Origin: Frigidibacter oleivorans
Lineage (GTDB): Bacteria; Pseudomonadota; Alphaproteobacteria; Rhodobacterales; Rhodobacteraceae
Assembly: GCF_003993775.1 (NCBI RefSeq)
Contig: NZ_RJRZ01000024.1
Location: 1-45,766, forward strand
Reading direction: 5' to 3'
Length of the DNA: 45,766 bases
Each line of letters opens with the position of its first letter. The stretch's first letter is position 1. Below, piece after piece: positions 9,890 through 18,950 of the stretch. A program made the position numbers and the translations under genes. Below the pieces are notes generated by a model. The model searched no databases. It worked only from the letters and a program-made list of their open reading frames with translations, and had not been told where the DNA came from.

Positions 9890-11026
9890 ATGAAGATCGC
9901 CGCCATCCGCACCCATCTGCTGGAACACCGGCTGGACGTGCCCTTCGAAAGCGCCTCGATGCGCTTCGACCGCCGGGCGCATGTGCTGGTCGAGGTGGAA
10001 TGCGACGACGGCACCGTCGGCTGGGGCGAATGCCTCGGCCCCGCACGGCCCAACGCGGCCGTGGTCGCGGCCTATGCGCCTTGGCTGATCGGGCAGGACC
10101 CGCTCGCGACGGAACGGCTGTGGGCCGTGCTCTACAACGCGCTGCGCGATCAGGGGCAGCGCGGGCTGGCCGTCACCGCGCTGTCGGGCATCGACATTGC
10201 GCTGTGGGACATCAAGGGCCGGCATCTGGGGCAGCCCGTCTCGGTCCTGCTGGGCGGGCGCTGGCGCGACAGCCTGCGCGCCTATGCCACCGGCAGCTTC
10301 CGGCGCGACGGGGTGGACCGCGTCGCCGACAATGCGGCCGAGATGGCCGAACGGCGGGCCGAGGGCTTCCATGCCTGCAAGATCAAGATCGGCTTCGGCC
10401 TGACCGAGGACCTCGCCGTGATCCGCGCCGTGCGCGAGGCGATCGGCCCGGACATGCGGCTGATGATCGACGCGAACCACGGCTATACGGTGGCCGAGGC
10501 GATCCGTCTGGGCCGCGCCGCCGCGGAGTTCGACATCGACTGGTTCGAGGAGCCCGTGGTCCCCGAACAGCTGTCCGCCTATGCCGAGGTGCGGGCGGGT
10601 CAGCCGATCCCCGTCGCGGGCGGCGAGACATGGCACGGACGCTGGGGCCACTGGCAGGCGCTGCAGGCGCGGGCGGTGGACATCCTGCAACCCGACATCG
10701 CCGGCTGCGGCGGCCTGTCGGAGGCCGCGAAGATCGCCACGCTGGCCAGCCTGCAGGGCATCCGCGTCGTGCCGCATGTCTGGGGAACGGGCGTGCATAT
10801 CGCCGCGGCGCTGCAGTTCATGGCGGCAATGGTGCCCGACCCGGTGCGGGTAAACCCGGTGGAGCCGATCCTCGAATTCGACCGCACCCACAACCCGTTC
10901 CGGCAGGCGGTGCTGACCCGCCCGATCGAGCCGGCGGGCGGGGTCGTCGCCATCCCCGACGGCCCCGGCCTGGGGATCGAGATCGACCGCGACGCGCTGG
11001 CCGAATTCAGGATGCCGGAGGCATGA
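9890..11026 (+). CDS. gci: D-galactarolactone cycloisomerase (enolase superfamily)
   Basis: A 378-residue mandelate racemase-type enzyme. Visible active-site residues are Lys164 and Lys166 (KIK), metal ligands Asp194 (DANHG), Glu220 (WFEEP) and Glu246 (GGETWH), Asp269 (QPDIAGCGG) and His296 (PHVWGTG). Length and sequence agree closely with what I remember of the Agrobacterium tumefaciens Gci. That enzyme opens D-galactaro-1,4-lactone (and glucaro-lactone) by syn elimination to 3-deoxy-2-keto-hexarate. The neighbours kdgD and gli are the same as in Agrobacterium. It starts two bases after the kdgD stop and its stop overlaps the gli start (ATGA at 11023-11026). Confidence 0.9.
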   Translation: MKIAAIRTHLLEHRLDVPFESASMRFDRRAHVLVEVECDDGTVGWGECLGPARPNAAVVAAYAPWLIGQDPLATERLWAVLYNALRDQGQRGLAVTALSGIDIALWDIKGRHLGQPVSVLLGGRWRDSLRAYATGSFRRDGVDRVADNAAEMAERRAEGFHACKIKIGFGLTEDLAVIRAVREAIGPDMRLMIDANHGYTVAEAIRLGRAAAEFDIDWFEEPVVPEQLSAYAEVRAGQPIPVAGGETWHGRWGHWQALQARAVDILQPDIAGCGGLSEAAKIATLASLQGIRVVPHVWGTGVHIAAALQFMAAMVPDPVRVNPVEPILEFDRTHNPFRQAVLTRPIEPAGGVVAIPDGPGLGIEIDRDALAEFRMPEA

Positions 11027-11892
11027 CGATGATCGAGCGCAGGCTGACCGGCCGCCCGCCGGCCCCGCCCCTGCCCCGCGGCACGGTGGACACGCAGATG
11101 CACATGTATCTGCCGGGCTTCCCGGCGCAGCCCGGCGGGCCGGGCCTGCCGCCCGATCCCTTGCCCGGCGCGGACGCCTACCGGCAGGTGATGGGCTGGC
11201 TCGGCATCGACCGGGTGGTCATCACCCAGGGCAATGCGCATCAGCGCGACAACGGCAACCTGCTGGCCTGCCTGGCCGAGATGGGCGAGCGCGCCCGCGG
11301 CGTCGCGGCCATCGGCGCCAAAACGACCGAGGCCGAGATGGCGCGGCTGGAGGCGGCGGGGGTGGTCGGCGCCCGGATCATGGATCTGCCGGGCGGCGCG
11401 GTGGGCCTGGCCGAGCTGGAGGCGGTGGACGACCGCGCCCATGCCGCAGGCTGGATGCTGGCGGTGCAGTTCGACGGCAGCGACCTGCTGGCCCATCTGC
11501 CCCGGCTGGAACGGCTGCGCAGCCGCTGGGTGCTGGACCATCACGGCAAGTTCCTGCGCGGCGCCGCCGCCGATGCGCCGGAAATCGACGCGCTGCTGCG
11601 GCTGATCGACCGGGGCAATGTCTGGTTCAAGTTCGCGGGCGTCTACGAATCCAGCCGCGACGGCGCCCCCTACGAGGATGTCGCCGGCTTCTCGCGCCGG
11701 ATCGCCGCCCATGCGCCCGACCGGATCGTCTGGGGCACGAACTGGCCGCACAACATGGCGCGGACGACAACGGACTATCCCGACGATGCCGATCTGGCCG
11801 ACCGGGTGCTGGGCTGGCTGCCCGAGGGCGCGCGCGACCGGGTGCTGGTGAGCAATCCCGAAGAGCTGTTCCGTTTCCCGCCCCTCCGCTGA
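11023..11892 (+). CDS. gli: D-galactarolactone isomerase (amidohydrolase superfamily)
   Basis: A 289-residue member of the amidohydrolase superfamily, COG3618-like. The usual metal-binding HxH is changed to QMH ([11 protein letters not shown], residues 22-32), while His-His ([10 protein letters not shown]) and WGTNWPH are kept, the Asp of the last motif being Asn. These changes agree with the Agrobacterium galactarolactone isomerase, which I recall as not needing a metal. It interconverts D-galactaro-1,5-lactone and the 1,4-lactone used by Gci. The ATG at 11023 overlaps the gci stop; a second in-frame ATG at 11029 is possible. The TRAP genes follow after 44 bases. Confidence 0.85.
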   Translation: MTMIERRLTGRPPAPPLPRGTVDTQMHMYLPGFPAQPGGPGLPPDPLPGADAYRQVMGWLGIDRVVITQGNAHQRDNGNLLACLAEMGERARGVAAIGAKTTEAEMARLEAAGVVGARIMDLPGGAVGLAELEAVDDRAHAAGWMLAVQFDGSDLLAHLPRLERLRSRWVLDHHGKFLRGAAADAPEIDALLRLIDRGNVWFKFAGVYESSRDGAPYEDVAGFSRRIAAHAPDRIVWGTNWPHNMARTTTDYPDDADLADRVLGWLPEGARDRVLVSNPEELFRFPPLR

Positions 11893-11936
11893 GAGGGGCT
11901 GCATGGGCTGGGGAGGCCCGAAGAGTGGAGGACAAG

Positions 11937-12911
11937 ATGAAACTGACCAAGACCTTCCTGATCTGCGGCACGATCCTCGCCGGATCGGCGGCGGGGGCCT
12001 GCGAGATCACGCTGCGGTCGGCCGATACCCATCCCGACGGCTATCCGACCGTCGAGGCGGTGAAGCGGATGGGCGAGATGGTGTCCGAACGCTCGGGCGG
12101 GCGGCTCTGCATCGAGGTGTTCCCGGCCTCGACCCTCGGCGAGGAGAAGGACGCGATCGAACAGACCCAGTTCGGCGTCATCGACATGGTCCGCGCCTCC
12201 TTCGGCCCGTTCAACAACCTCGTGCCGGAAACGCAGATCGTGTCGCTGCCCTACATCTTCCGGTCCAGCGAGCACATGCGCAAGGTGATGGACGGCCCCA
12301 TCGGCGAAGAGATCGCCAAGGGCTTCGAGGCGCATGACCTGAAGGTGCTGGCCTTCTACGACGGCGGGGCGCGGTCCTTCTACAACTCGCAAAAGCCGAT
12401 CCAGTCCATCGACGACCTCGAAGGCATGAAGTTCCGCGTCATGCAGTCCGACGTCTTCGTGGACATGATGGCCGCGCTCGGCGCCAACGCGACGCCCATG
12501 CCCTATGGCGAGGTCTATTCCTCGATCCAGACCGGCGTCATCGACGGGGCCGAGAACAACCCGCCCTCCTATGACACCTCGGGCCATTTCGAGGTGGCGA
12601 AATACTACACGCTCGACGAACACCTGATCATGCCCGAGGCGCTGGCGATCTCGACCATGAGCTGGGACAAGCTGAGCCCCGAGGATCAGGAGATCGTGGC
12701 GCAGGCGGCGAAGGACTCGGTTCCGGTGATGCGCGAGCTGTGGGATGCCAAGGTGACGGAATCCGAGGCGAAGGTCGAAGAGGCCGGTGTCGAGATCGTC
12801 CGCGACATCGACAAGACCCCGTTCATCGAGGCCATGGGTCCGGTCTACGACAAGTATGTGACGACGCCGGAACTGAAGGACCTCGTCGCCCGCATTCAGG
12901 CGACGGAATAA
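11937..12911 (+). CDS. TRAP transporter solute-binding protein (DctP family)
   Basis: A 324-residue periplasmic protein. A signal peptide ([21 protein letters not shown]) precedes the mature start [12 protein letters not shown]. DctP features include [30 protein letters not shown] with the Arg that binds the substrate carboxylate, and [18 protein letters not shown]. The start is ATG 11937, with GGAGGA seven bases before it. From its place behind gli it probably binds D-galacturonate, D-glucuronate or an aldarate, as TRAP binding proteins of similar operons do; this is inference from context. A Cys follows the signal peptide, but without a proper lipobox I do not call it a lipoprotein. Confidence 0.9.
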   Translation: MKLTKTFLICGTILAGSAAGACEITLRSADTHPDGYPTVEAVKRMGEMVSERSGGRLCIEVFPASTLGEEKDAIEQTQFGVIDMVRASFGPFNNLVPETQIVSLPYIFRSSEHMRKVMDGPIGEEIAKGFEAHDLKVLAFYDGGARSFYNSQKPIQSIDDLEGMKFRVMQSDVFVDMMAALGANATPMPYGEVYSSIQTGVIDGAENNPPSYDTSGHFEVAKYYTLDEHLIMPEALAISTMSWDKLSPEDQEIVAQAAKDSVPVMRELWDAKVTESEAKVEEAGVEIVRDIDKTPFIEAMGPVYDKYVTTPELKDLVARIQATE

Positions 12912-12983
12912 CCGGCCCCGGCCGATATTGCCGCCGCGGCGCCCGATGGTGCCGCGGCCCGATCCGCCCATACGGAGTCCGCC

Positions 12984-13502
12984 ATGCGCGACCTGATGCT
13001 CGCCGTGGAACGCGCCACCAGCCTTCTGGCACGCGCCGCCCTCTATACCGCCGGGGCCGGTCTGGTCCTGATGACGGCCTTCGTCTTCGCGCAGGTCTTC
13101 GTGCGCTACCTGCTGAACGACAGCCTCTACTGGGCGGAACCCGCCGCGATCCTGGTGATGGGCTGGTTCATCTTCCTCGGCGCCGCCGTCGGCATCCGCG
13201 AAGGCTCGCACCTGTCCTTCGACGTGCTGCTCTACATCGTACCCGACTGGCTGAAGCCGGTCTTCCACACGATCTCCGACCTCGCCATCGCCGCCTTCGG
13301 CATCGGCATGGTCTGGTATGGCTGGGCGCTGGCCGCCAAGGCCGCAAGCAACGTGATCCCCGGCCTCGGCCTGTCGCGCGCCTTCGACTTCGCGCCGGTC
13401 ATCGGCGGCGGCCTGCTGCTGGTGATCTTCACCGCCGAACGGATCGCCCGGCGGATGGCGGGGCTGCGCACCCTGCGCTTCGGCGATGTGGTGGAGGACT
13501 AG
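12984..13502 (+). CDS. TRAP transporter small permease (DctQ family)
   Basis: A 172-residue membrane protein with four predicted helices (about residues 18-38, 50-68, 87-107 and 130-150). The segments FVFAQVFVRYLLNDSLYWAEP and GAAVGIREGSHLSFDVL, given as short landmarks VRYLLND, WAEP and GIREGSHLSFD, are typical of DctQ. It pairs with the large permease in the inner membrane; the family's role is structural support of the transporter. It lies 72 bases after the binding-protein gene and three bases before dctM. Confidence 0.9.
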   Translation: MRDLMLAVERATSLLARAALYTAGAGLVLMTAFVFAQVFVRYLLNDSLYWAEPAAILVMGWFIFLGAAVGIREGSHLSFDVLLYIVPDWLKPVFHTISDLAIAAFGIGMVWYGWALAAKAASNVIPGLGLSRAFDFAPVIGGGLLLVIFTAERIARRMAGLRTLRFGDVVED

Positions 13503-13505
13503 GCC

Positions 13506-14786
13506 ATGGAACTGCTGATCCTGTTCGGAACCTTCGTAGGCCTGCTGCTGATCGGCACCCCGGTCGCCTTCTGCCTCGGCATCGCCAGCTTCGCCACGGT
13601 GCTCTATCTCGGGCTGCCGCCGGTGGTCGTGTTCCAGCGGCTGAATTCCGGCGTCTCGGTCTTCGCGCTGATGGCGATCCCCTTCTTCATCTACGCGGGC
13701 GACCTGATGGTGCGGGGCGACATCGCCCGGCGGCTGGTGGCGCTGGCGGGCGGGCTGGTCGGGCATCTGCGCGGGGGGCTGGGGCAGGTCAACATCCTGA
13801 CCTCGGTGATGTTCGGCGGCGTCTCGGGCTCGGCCACCGCCGATGCCTCGGCGGTGGGCGGGCTGATGGTCCCGCAGATGAAGGCGCGCGGCTATGACGT
13901 GGACTATGCGGTGAACATCACCGTCGTCGGCTCGATCATCGCGCTGATGATCCCGCCCTCGCACAACATGATCATCTATTCGATCTCGGCCGGCGGGCGG
14001 CTGTCCATCGCCGACCTGTTCACCGCCGGGATCGTCCCGGGCCTGCTGCTGGCGCTGTCGCTGATGGTGGCGGCCTGGACCGTCGCCCGCCGCCGCGGCT
14101 ATCCGACCGAGCCCTTCCCCGGCTTCGCGGTGCTGGGCCAGCTCTTCGTCAGCGCGGTGCCGGGGCTTCTGCTGGTGGCGCTGATCTTCGGCGGCGTCCG
14201 GTCGGGGATCTTCACCGCCTCGGAAAGCTCCAACATCGCGGTGGTCTATGCGCTGTTCGTGACGCTGTTCGTCTTCCGCACCCTGACCTGGCCGGAATTC
14301 GTCGAGGCGACCTTCGGCGCCGTCCGCACCACGGCGATGGTGCTGCTGGTCATCGGCTCGGCCGCCTGCTTCGGCTGGCTTCTCGCCTATCTGCGGGTGC
14401 CGGCCGCGATGATCGCCTTCCTGCAGGACATCTCGCAGAACCCGCTGGTGATCCTGCTGCTGATCAACGTCACGCTGCTGATCCTCGGCACCTTCATGGA
14501 CATGTCGCCGCTGATCGTGATCACCACCCCGATCTTCCTGCCGGTGGCCGAGGCCTTCGGCGTGGACCCGATTCATTTCGGCGTGATCCTGATCCTGAAC
14601 CTCGGCATCGGCCTCTGCACCCCGCCGGTGGGCTCGGTGCTGTTCGTCGGCTGCGCGGTGGGCCGCATCGGCATCGGCCAGGCGATGCGGACGATCTGGC
14701 CCTTCTACCTCGCCGCCTTCTCGACGCTGATGCTGGTCACCTACATCCCGGCGCTGTCGCTGTGGCTGCCTGCAATGTTCCGCTGA
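13506..14786 (+). CDS. TRAP transporter large permease (DctM family)
   Basis: A 426-residue protein with about 12 membrane helices, the full length for DctM. Landmarks are FGGVSGSATADASAVGG near residue 105-120, IPPSHNMIIYS, FTASESSNIAVVYAL and LGIGLCTPPVGSVLF. It is the Na+-coupled transport subunit that works with the DctQ and DctP proteins encoded just upstream. The start ATG lies three bases after the dctQ stop (TAG GCC ATG). It closes the uronate operon; the next 109 bases contain only a GC-rich imperfect hairpin (14810-14835) and the leader of the DUF1489 gene. Confidence 0.92.
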   Translation: MELLILFGTFVGLLLIGTPVAFCLGIASFATVLYLGLPPVVVFQRLNSGVSVFALMAIPFFIYAGDLMVRGDIARRLVALAGGLVGHLRGGLGQVNILTSVMFGGVSGSATADASAVGGLMVPQMKARGYDVDYAVNITVVGSIIALMIPPSHNMIIYSISAGGRLSIADLFTAGIVPGLLLALSLMVAAWTVARRRGYPTEPFPGFAVLGQLFVSAVPGLLLVALIFGGVRSGIFTASESSNIAVVYALFVTLFVFRTLTWPEFVEATFGAVRTTAMVLLVIGSAACFGWLLAYLRVPAAMIAFLQDISQNPLVILLLINVTLLILGTFMDMSPLIVITTPIFLPVAEAFGVDPIHFGVILILNLGIGLCTPPVGSVLFVGCAVGRIGIGQAMRTIWPFYLAAFSTLMLVTYIPALSLWLPAMFR

Positions 14787-14895
14787 CAGCGGGCGACAGG
14801 CAGATGGCGGTGAGGCGCCGGCGCGGTTGCCTCGCCGCCCGCCCGCGCCTAGATAGGGCGGACCCGTTCCACCCTTCCGTCGGACCGCATCGCCC

Positions 14896-15318
14896 TTGGC
14901 CGGACATGTCAACCTCATCAAGCTCTGCGTCGGCGCCGACGGGGTCGAGGATCTGGCCCGCTGGCAGGCGCAGCGGTTCAGCGACGAGCCGCCCTTCCAC
15001 ATCACCCGGATGTGGCCGAAGCGCGCGCCCGAGGTGCTGGCCGGCGGCTCGCTCTACTGGGTGTTCCGCGGCGTGGTGCTGGCCCGGCAGCGGATCCTCG
15101 ACCTGCGCGAGGTGACGGGCGTCGACGGCATCCCCCGCTGCGCCATCGTCATGGACCCGGCCCTGGTCCGGACCGAGCCGCTGCCCCGCCGCCCCTTCCA
15201 GGGCTGGCGCTACCTGACCCCGGCCGACAGCCCCCGCGACCTTCCGGCCGGGCGCGAGCGCGAGGAGCCGCTGCCCGAGGCGCTGATGCAGGAACTGGCG
15301 CGGATGGGGCTGCGCTAG
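14896..15318 (+). CDS. DUF1489 family protein
   Basis: A 140-residue soluble protein. The N-terminus VNLIKLCVGADGVEDLARWQ and the later MWPKRAPEVL, SLYWVFRGVVLARQRIL are what I know of DUF1489, a family confined largely to alphaproteobacteria. Its function is not known. The only start in frame is TTG at 14896: a stop lies at 14854 with no ATG or GTG between, and the nearby ATG at 14909 is out of frame. A dispersed hairpin repeat follows the stop. Confidence 0.85.
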   Translation: MAGHVNLIKLCVGADGVEDLARWQAQRFSDEPPFHITRMWPKRAPEVLAGGSLYWVFRGVVLARQRILDLREVTGVDGIPRCAIVMDPALVRTEPLPRRPFQGWRYLTPADSPRDLPAGREREEPLPEALMQELARMGLR

Positions 15319-15330
15319 GCGGCCCCATCT

Positions 15331-15398
15331 TCTGTTCGAAAATATCCTCGGGGGTGAATTGCCGCGTCCGCGGCAAGAGGGGGCAGAAGGCCCCCTCC
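15331..15398 (+). repeat. Dispersed bipartite hairpin repeat, copy 1
   Basis: The core TTCGAAAATATCCTCGGGGG is followed by two perfect hairpins. The first is TTGCCGCG at 15359-15366 pairing with CGCGGCAA at 15369-15376. The second is GAGGGGGC at 15377-15384 pairing with GCCCCCTC at 15390-15397. It lies between the convergent DUF1489 and hisG genes and may also end transcription. Related copies are at 23430-23487, 28971-29095 (inverted) and 41574-41606 (partial). Confidence 0.8.
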
Positions 15399-15409
15399 CT
15401 CCTTCCGCC

Positions 15410-16120
15410 TCAGATCCCCGCCGGCCGCGCGGCGCCCAGCATCGGCAGCAGCCGCTCCAGCACCTCGCCCGTCTCTGGCGACCAGTCTGCGGCCCGGGCA
15501 GCGAAAAGCGTCGCCTGGCTCTGGTGGATCAGCCCGTCGGACAGGATCTTCAGGTGGTTGGCGCGCAGGGTCTCGCCCGACGAGGTGATGTCGGCGATGG
15601 CCTCGGCGGTCAGGTTCTTCACCGTTCCCTCGGTCGCGCCCTGGCTGTCGACCAGCTGGTAATCGGCCACGCCATTGTCGCGCAGGAAGTCGCGCACCAG
15701 CCGGTGATACTTCGTCGCGATCCGCAGGCGGAAGCCGTGGCGGCGGCGGAAGGCGGCGGCGGCGGCGTCGAGGTCGTCCAGCGTCTCGACATCCGTCCAG
15801 CAGGCGGGCACCGCGACGATCAGGTCGGCATGGCCAAAGCCCATCGCCGCCAGTTCCGCCACCTGATCCTGCCAGTCGGCCAGCCGGTCGCGGACGAGGT
15901 CCGACCCCGTCACACCCAGATGGATGCGCCCGGCGGACAGTTCGCGCGGGATCTCGCCCGCCGACAGCAGCACCAGCTCGATCCCCGCGCACCCCTCGAC
16001 GGCGCCCGCATATTCCCGGTCCGACCCGGTGCGCGCCAGCGTCAGCCCGCGCGCCGCGAACCAGTCGAAGCACTGGTCCATCAGCCGGCCCTTCGAGGGC
16101 ACGCCCAGTTTCAGCGTCAT
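15410..16120 (-). CDS. hisG: ATP phosphoribosyltransferase, short form
   Basis: A 236-residue HisG, the short form without the C-terminal regulatory domain. It joins ATP and PRPP in the first step of histidine synthesis. Motifs are LGVPSKGRL at the N-terminus, GVTGSDLV, RIATKYHRLVRDF and the PRPP loop VDSQGATEGTVKNLTAEAIADI, seen around residues 155-178 (D-S-Q-G-A-T-E-G-T). Short HisG needs HisZ as its regulatory subunit, and hisZ is directly upstream with a four-base overlap (ATGA, 16117-16120). It is the last gene of the minus-strand unit hisS-hisZ-hisG. Confidence 0.95.
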   Translation of the reverse strand: MTLKLGVPSKGRLMDQCFDWFAARGLTLARTGSDREYAGAVEGCAGIELVLLSAGEIPRELSAGRIHLGVTGSDLVRDRLADWQDQVAELAAMGFGHADLIVAVPACWTDVETLDDLDAAAAAFRRRHGFRLRIATKYHRLVRDFLRDNGVADYQLVDSQGATEGTVKNLTAEAIADITSSGETLRANHLKILSDGLIHQSQATLFAARAADWSPETGEVLERLLPMLGAARPAGI

Positions 16121-17169
16121 GGCCGCCCCCCGAGGTCGAAGACCACGCCCGGCCGGATCACCCCGCCCACAGCCGGGATCGAGCGGCCGGCGCCCAGCAT
16201 CGCCGTCATCGCGTCATAGCGCCCGCCCGAGGCTACGGGCGGCAGGCCCGGGTCGCGGCTGGCGAAGCTGAAGACGAAGCCGTCGTAATATTCCAGCGTG
16301 GTGCGGCCGTGGCTCGCCTCGAACCGGATCGCGTCCAGATCGACGCCCCGCGCCGCCATCGCCTGCATCCGTCGCGTCAGCCGGTCCACCGCACCGGCGA
16401 TGGCGGGCATCTGTTCGGCGAGGTCCCCCAGCCGGGCCAGTGCCTCGGGCGCAGGTCCGGCAAGGTCGAACAGGTCGTCGAGCAGCGCCACCTCGGCCTC
16501 GGCGATGGGCGGGGCGGCGGCATCCTCGGCCAGCGCCGCCAGCCGGGCCGCGATCTCGTCCTCGCCCCTGAGGCCGATCCAGGGCGCGGCGACGGGCGAG
16601 GGCGCGCGCGGCACCCCGGCTGCGCCGAAGCGCGACAGCAGTGCATGGAACCGCCGGGGCCGCCAGATATGCCGCAGCAGCGCCGCCTTGCGCGCGGGCA
16701 GCGTGTCGAGCCCCTTCACCGCGTCGATCAGGATGCCGATGTCGCCCATGGTCGCGGTCAGGTCCAGCGGCGCCAGCACCTGCGCGAACAGGGCGAAGAC
16801 CTCGGCATCCGCGGTCTCGGGCGCCTCGCGGGCGAAGATCTCGAACCCCGCCTGGAAATATTCGGCGCTGCGGGGGCCGCGATGCTCCTGCTTGCGGAAC
16901 ACCTCGCCCAGATAGCAATAGCGCGCCGGATCGGCGCCCCCGGCCATGTGCATCTGCACCACCGGCACGGTGAAATCCGGGCGCAGCATCATCTCGCCCT
17001 GCAGCGGGTCCTGCGTCACATAGGCCCGCGCCCGGATATCCTCGCCATAAAGGTCAAGGAGCGTACCGGCCGGCAGCAGCACCGGCGCCTCCACCTCGGC
17101 GGCGCCCGCGGCGCGGAACCCGGCCAGCAGCGCCTGCCCGGTCGCGCGGGCCTCGGCCTTGGTCGCCAT
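16117..17169 (-). CDS. hisZ: ATP phosphoribosyltransferase regulatory subunit
   Basis: A 350-residue HisS-like protein without a tRNA-binding domain. It carries class II synthetase features (LRPDFTVPVVQMHM, YCYLGEVFRKQEHRG, ASGGRYDAM) but is shorter than HisS and lacks the full catalytic signature. HisZ forms an octamer with short HisG and gives it histidine feedback control. The ATG at 17169 shares its A with the hisS stop (TGATG), and its end overlaps the hisG start. An open extension upstream of 17169 lies inside hisS in another frame and is not used. Confidence 0.93.
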   Translation of the reverse strand: MATKAEARATGQALLAGFRAAGAAEVEAPVLLPAGTLLDLYGEDIRARAYVTQDPLQGEMMLRPDFTVPVVQMHMAGGADPARYCYLGEVFRKQEHRGPRSAEYFQAGFEIFAREAPETADAEVFALFAQVLAPLDLTATMGDIGILIDAVKGLDTLPARKAALLRHIWRPRRFHALLSRFGAAGVPRAPSPVAAPWIGLRGEDEIAARLAALAEDAAAPPIAEAEVALLDDLFDLAGPAPEALARLGDLAEQMPAIAGAVDRLTRRMQAMAARGVDLDAIRFEASHGRTTLEYYDGFVFSFASRDPGLPPVASGGRYDAMTAMLGAGRSIPAVGGVIRPGVVFDLGGRP

Positions 17170-18659
17170 CAGCCCTGCCCCAGCATCTTCCGGACCTCGG
17201 CCACCAAATCGGCGCGCGGCACCTCGACCTGCGCGGGCCGCTGCGCCCATTCCTCGCGGCTGGCATCCTCGGCAATGGCCGCGCCCAGCACCAGATCCTT
17301 CAGCACCACCGCGCCCCGCGCCGCCTCGTCGCCGCCCTGGATCACCGCGACGGGGGCGGCGCGCTTGTCGGCGTATTTCAGCTGGTTGCCGAAGTTCTTC
17401 GGGTTGCCCAGATAGACCTCGGCCCGGATGCCGGCGCGGCGCAGGTCGGCCGCCATCGCCAGATAGTCGGCCATCCGATCGCGATCCATCACCGTCACGA
17501 CCACCGGGCCGGGGGCGGTGGCGCCCATCCGGCCCTTGGCGCGCAGCGCGGCCAGCAGCCGGTCCACGCCGATGGAGACGCCCGTGGCCGGCACCGCCTG
17601 CCCGGTGAAGCGCTTGACCAGATCGTCATAGCGCCCGCCCCCGGCGACCGAGCCGAAATTGCGCGGACGGCCCTTTTCGTCGGTGATCTGGAAGGTCAGT
17701 TCCGCCTCGAAGACCGGGCCGGTGTAGTAGCCGAGGCCACGCACCACCGAGGGGTCGATCTCGATCCGGTCCGGGCCATAGCCCTGCGCGTCGAGCAGCG
17801 CCGCGATGGTTTCGAGTTCGTCCGCACCCTCGGCGCCGGTGGCGGACCCCGCCACCAGGTCCCGAAGCCGCGCGACCGTGGCCGCGCCGTCGCCGCGCTT
17901 GGCGGACATGAAACCCATCACCGTATCCGCCTGTGCGTCCGACAGCCCTGCGCCCTTCGTGAAGTCGCCGCTCTCGTCCTTGCGGCCCTCGCCCATCAGC
18001 GCGCGCACCCCGGCCTCGCCGAACTTGTCGAACTTGTCGATGGCGCGCAGCACGATGCCGCGTTCCTCGGCGAAGCGGCCGGGGTCGGCGGGGTCGAGCA
18101 CGCCCGCCACCTCCATCACCCCGTTCAGCACCTTGCGGTTGTTGACCCGGATCAGATAGTCGCCGCGCGGGATGCCCACTGCCTCCAGCGTGTCGGCCAG
18201 CATGGCGCAGATTTCCGCATCCGCCGCGACGGAGGGCGCGCCCACCGTATCGGCATCGCATTGGTAGAACTGGCGAAACCGCCCCGGCCCCGGCTTTTCG
18301 TTGCGCCAGACCGGCCCCATCGCATAGCGGCGGTAGGGCGCGGGCAGGTCGTTGCGATATTGCGCGGCGACGCGGGCCAGCGGCGCCGTCAGGTCATAGC
18401 GCAGCGCCAGCCAGTCGCTGTCCTCCTCCTGCCAGGCGAAGACGCCCTCGTTCGGGCGATCCACATCGGGCAGGAACTTGCCCAGCGCCTCCACCGTCTC
18501 GACGGCCGAGGTTTCCAGCGGGTCGAAGCCATGGCGATGATAGACCTCGGCGATGGTGTCGAGCATCGCCTTGCGTTCCGTCACTTCCGTCCCGAAATAG
18601 TCGCGAAAGCCCTTGGGCGTTTCCGCGCGCGGCCTGCGGGGGGCTTTGTCCTTGGCCAT
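17169..18659 (-). CDS. hisS: Histidyl-tRNA synthetase
   Basis: A 496-residue class II aminoacyl-tRNA synthetase that charges tRNA-His. Motif 2 region is [25 protein letters not shown], here cited as [14 protein letters not shown] and QCDADT; the histidine A motif is [12 protein letters not shown]; motif 3 is [15 protein letters not shown]-terminal anticodon-binding domain follows from about residue 405. The Lys/Arg-rich start [21 protein letters not shown] is normal for alphaproteobacterial HisS. I start at ATG 18659. It heads the operon with hisZ and hisG and is divergent from slyX, with 81 bases between. Confidence 0.95.
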   Translation of the reverse strand: MAKDKAPRRPRAETPKGFRDYFGTEVTERKAMLDTIAEVYHRHGFDPLETSAVETVEALGKFLPDVDRPNEGVFAWQEEDSDWLALRYDLTAPLARVAAQYRNDLPAPYRRYAMGPVWRNEKPGPGRFRQFYQCDADTVGAPSVAADAEICAMLADTLEAVGIPRGDYLIRVNNRKVLNGVMEVAGVLDPADPGRFAEERGIVLRAIDKFDKFGEAGVRALMGEGRKDESGDFTKGAGLSDAQADTVMGFMSAKRGDGAATVARLRDLVAGSATGAEGADELETIAALLDAQGYGPDRIEIDPSVVRGLGYYTGPVFEAELTFQITDEKGRPRNFGSVAGGGRYDDLVKRFTGQAVPATGVSIGVDRLLAALRAKGRMGATAPGPVVVTVMDRDRMADYLAMAADLRRAGIRAEVYLGNPKNFGNQLKYADKRAAPVAVIQGGDEAARGAVVLKDLVLGAAIAEDASREEWAQRPAQVEVPRADLVAEVRKMLGQG

Positions 18660-18740
18660 GTCTCGCCTCGACTGCTGTCGGGCGCGGGTGTAGCGGAAGG
18701 CTCGCGCGGGAACAAGCGCGGCAGGACGGAGGATCGGACG

Positions 18741-18947
18741 ATGGAAGAGCGGCTGCATCAGGCCGAAGAGGCGCTGGCCCATCTGGCCCGCACGGTGGAG
18801 GACCTGTCCGAGGTCGTGACCCGGCAGGCGCGCGAGATCGACCTGCTCACCCGCCGCGTCGCGCTGCTGCTGGAACGCGAGGCGGAACGCGAGGCCGATG
18901 CCGGCGGCACGGTGCCGCTGGCCGACCAGCGCCCGCCCCACTGGTGA
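18741..18947 (+). CDS. slyX: SlyX family protein
   Basis: A small protein of 68 residues. It is nearly all coiled coil in its first 50 residues (heptads in [22 protein letters not shown] and on through [16 protein letters not shown], cited in part) and ends in PPHW, the usual SlyX terminus. GGAGGA lies eight bases before the ATG. The role of SlyX is unknown. It converges with hrpB, with three bases between the two stop codons. Confidence 0.88.
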   Translation: MEERLHQAEEALAHLARTVEDLSEVVTRQAREIDLLTRRVALLLEREAEREADAGGTVPLADQRPPHW

Positions 18948-18950
18948 CGG

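Noticed and set aside
11775-15005. A minus-strand open frame of over 1000 codons opposite gli and the TRAP genes
   Set aside because: It is antisense to four well-supported genes, and its product is low-complexity, rich in His, Arg, Gln and Asp, as expected from the complement of GC-rich coding DNA.
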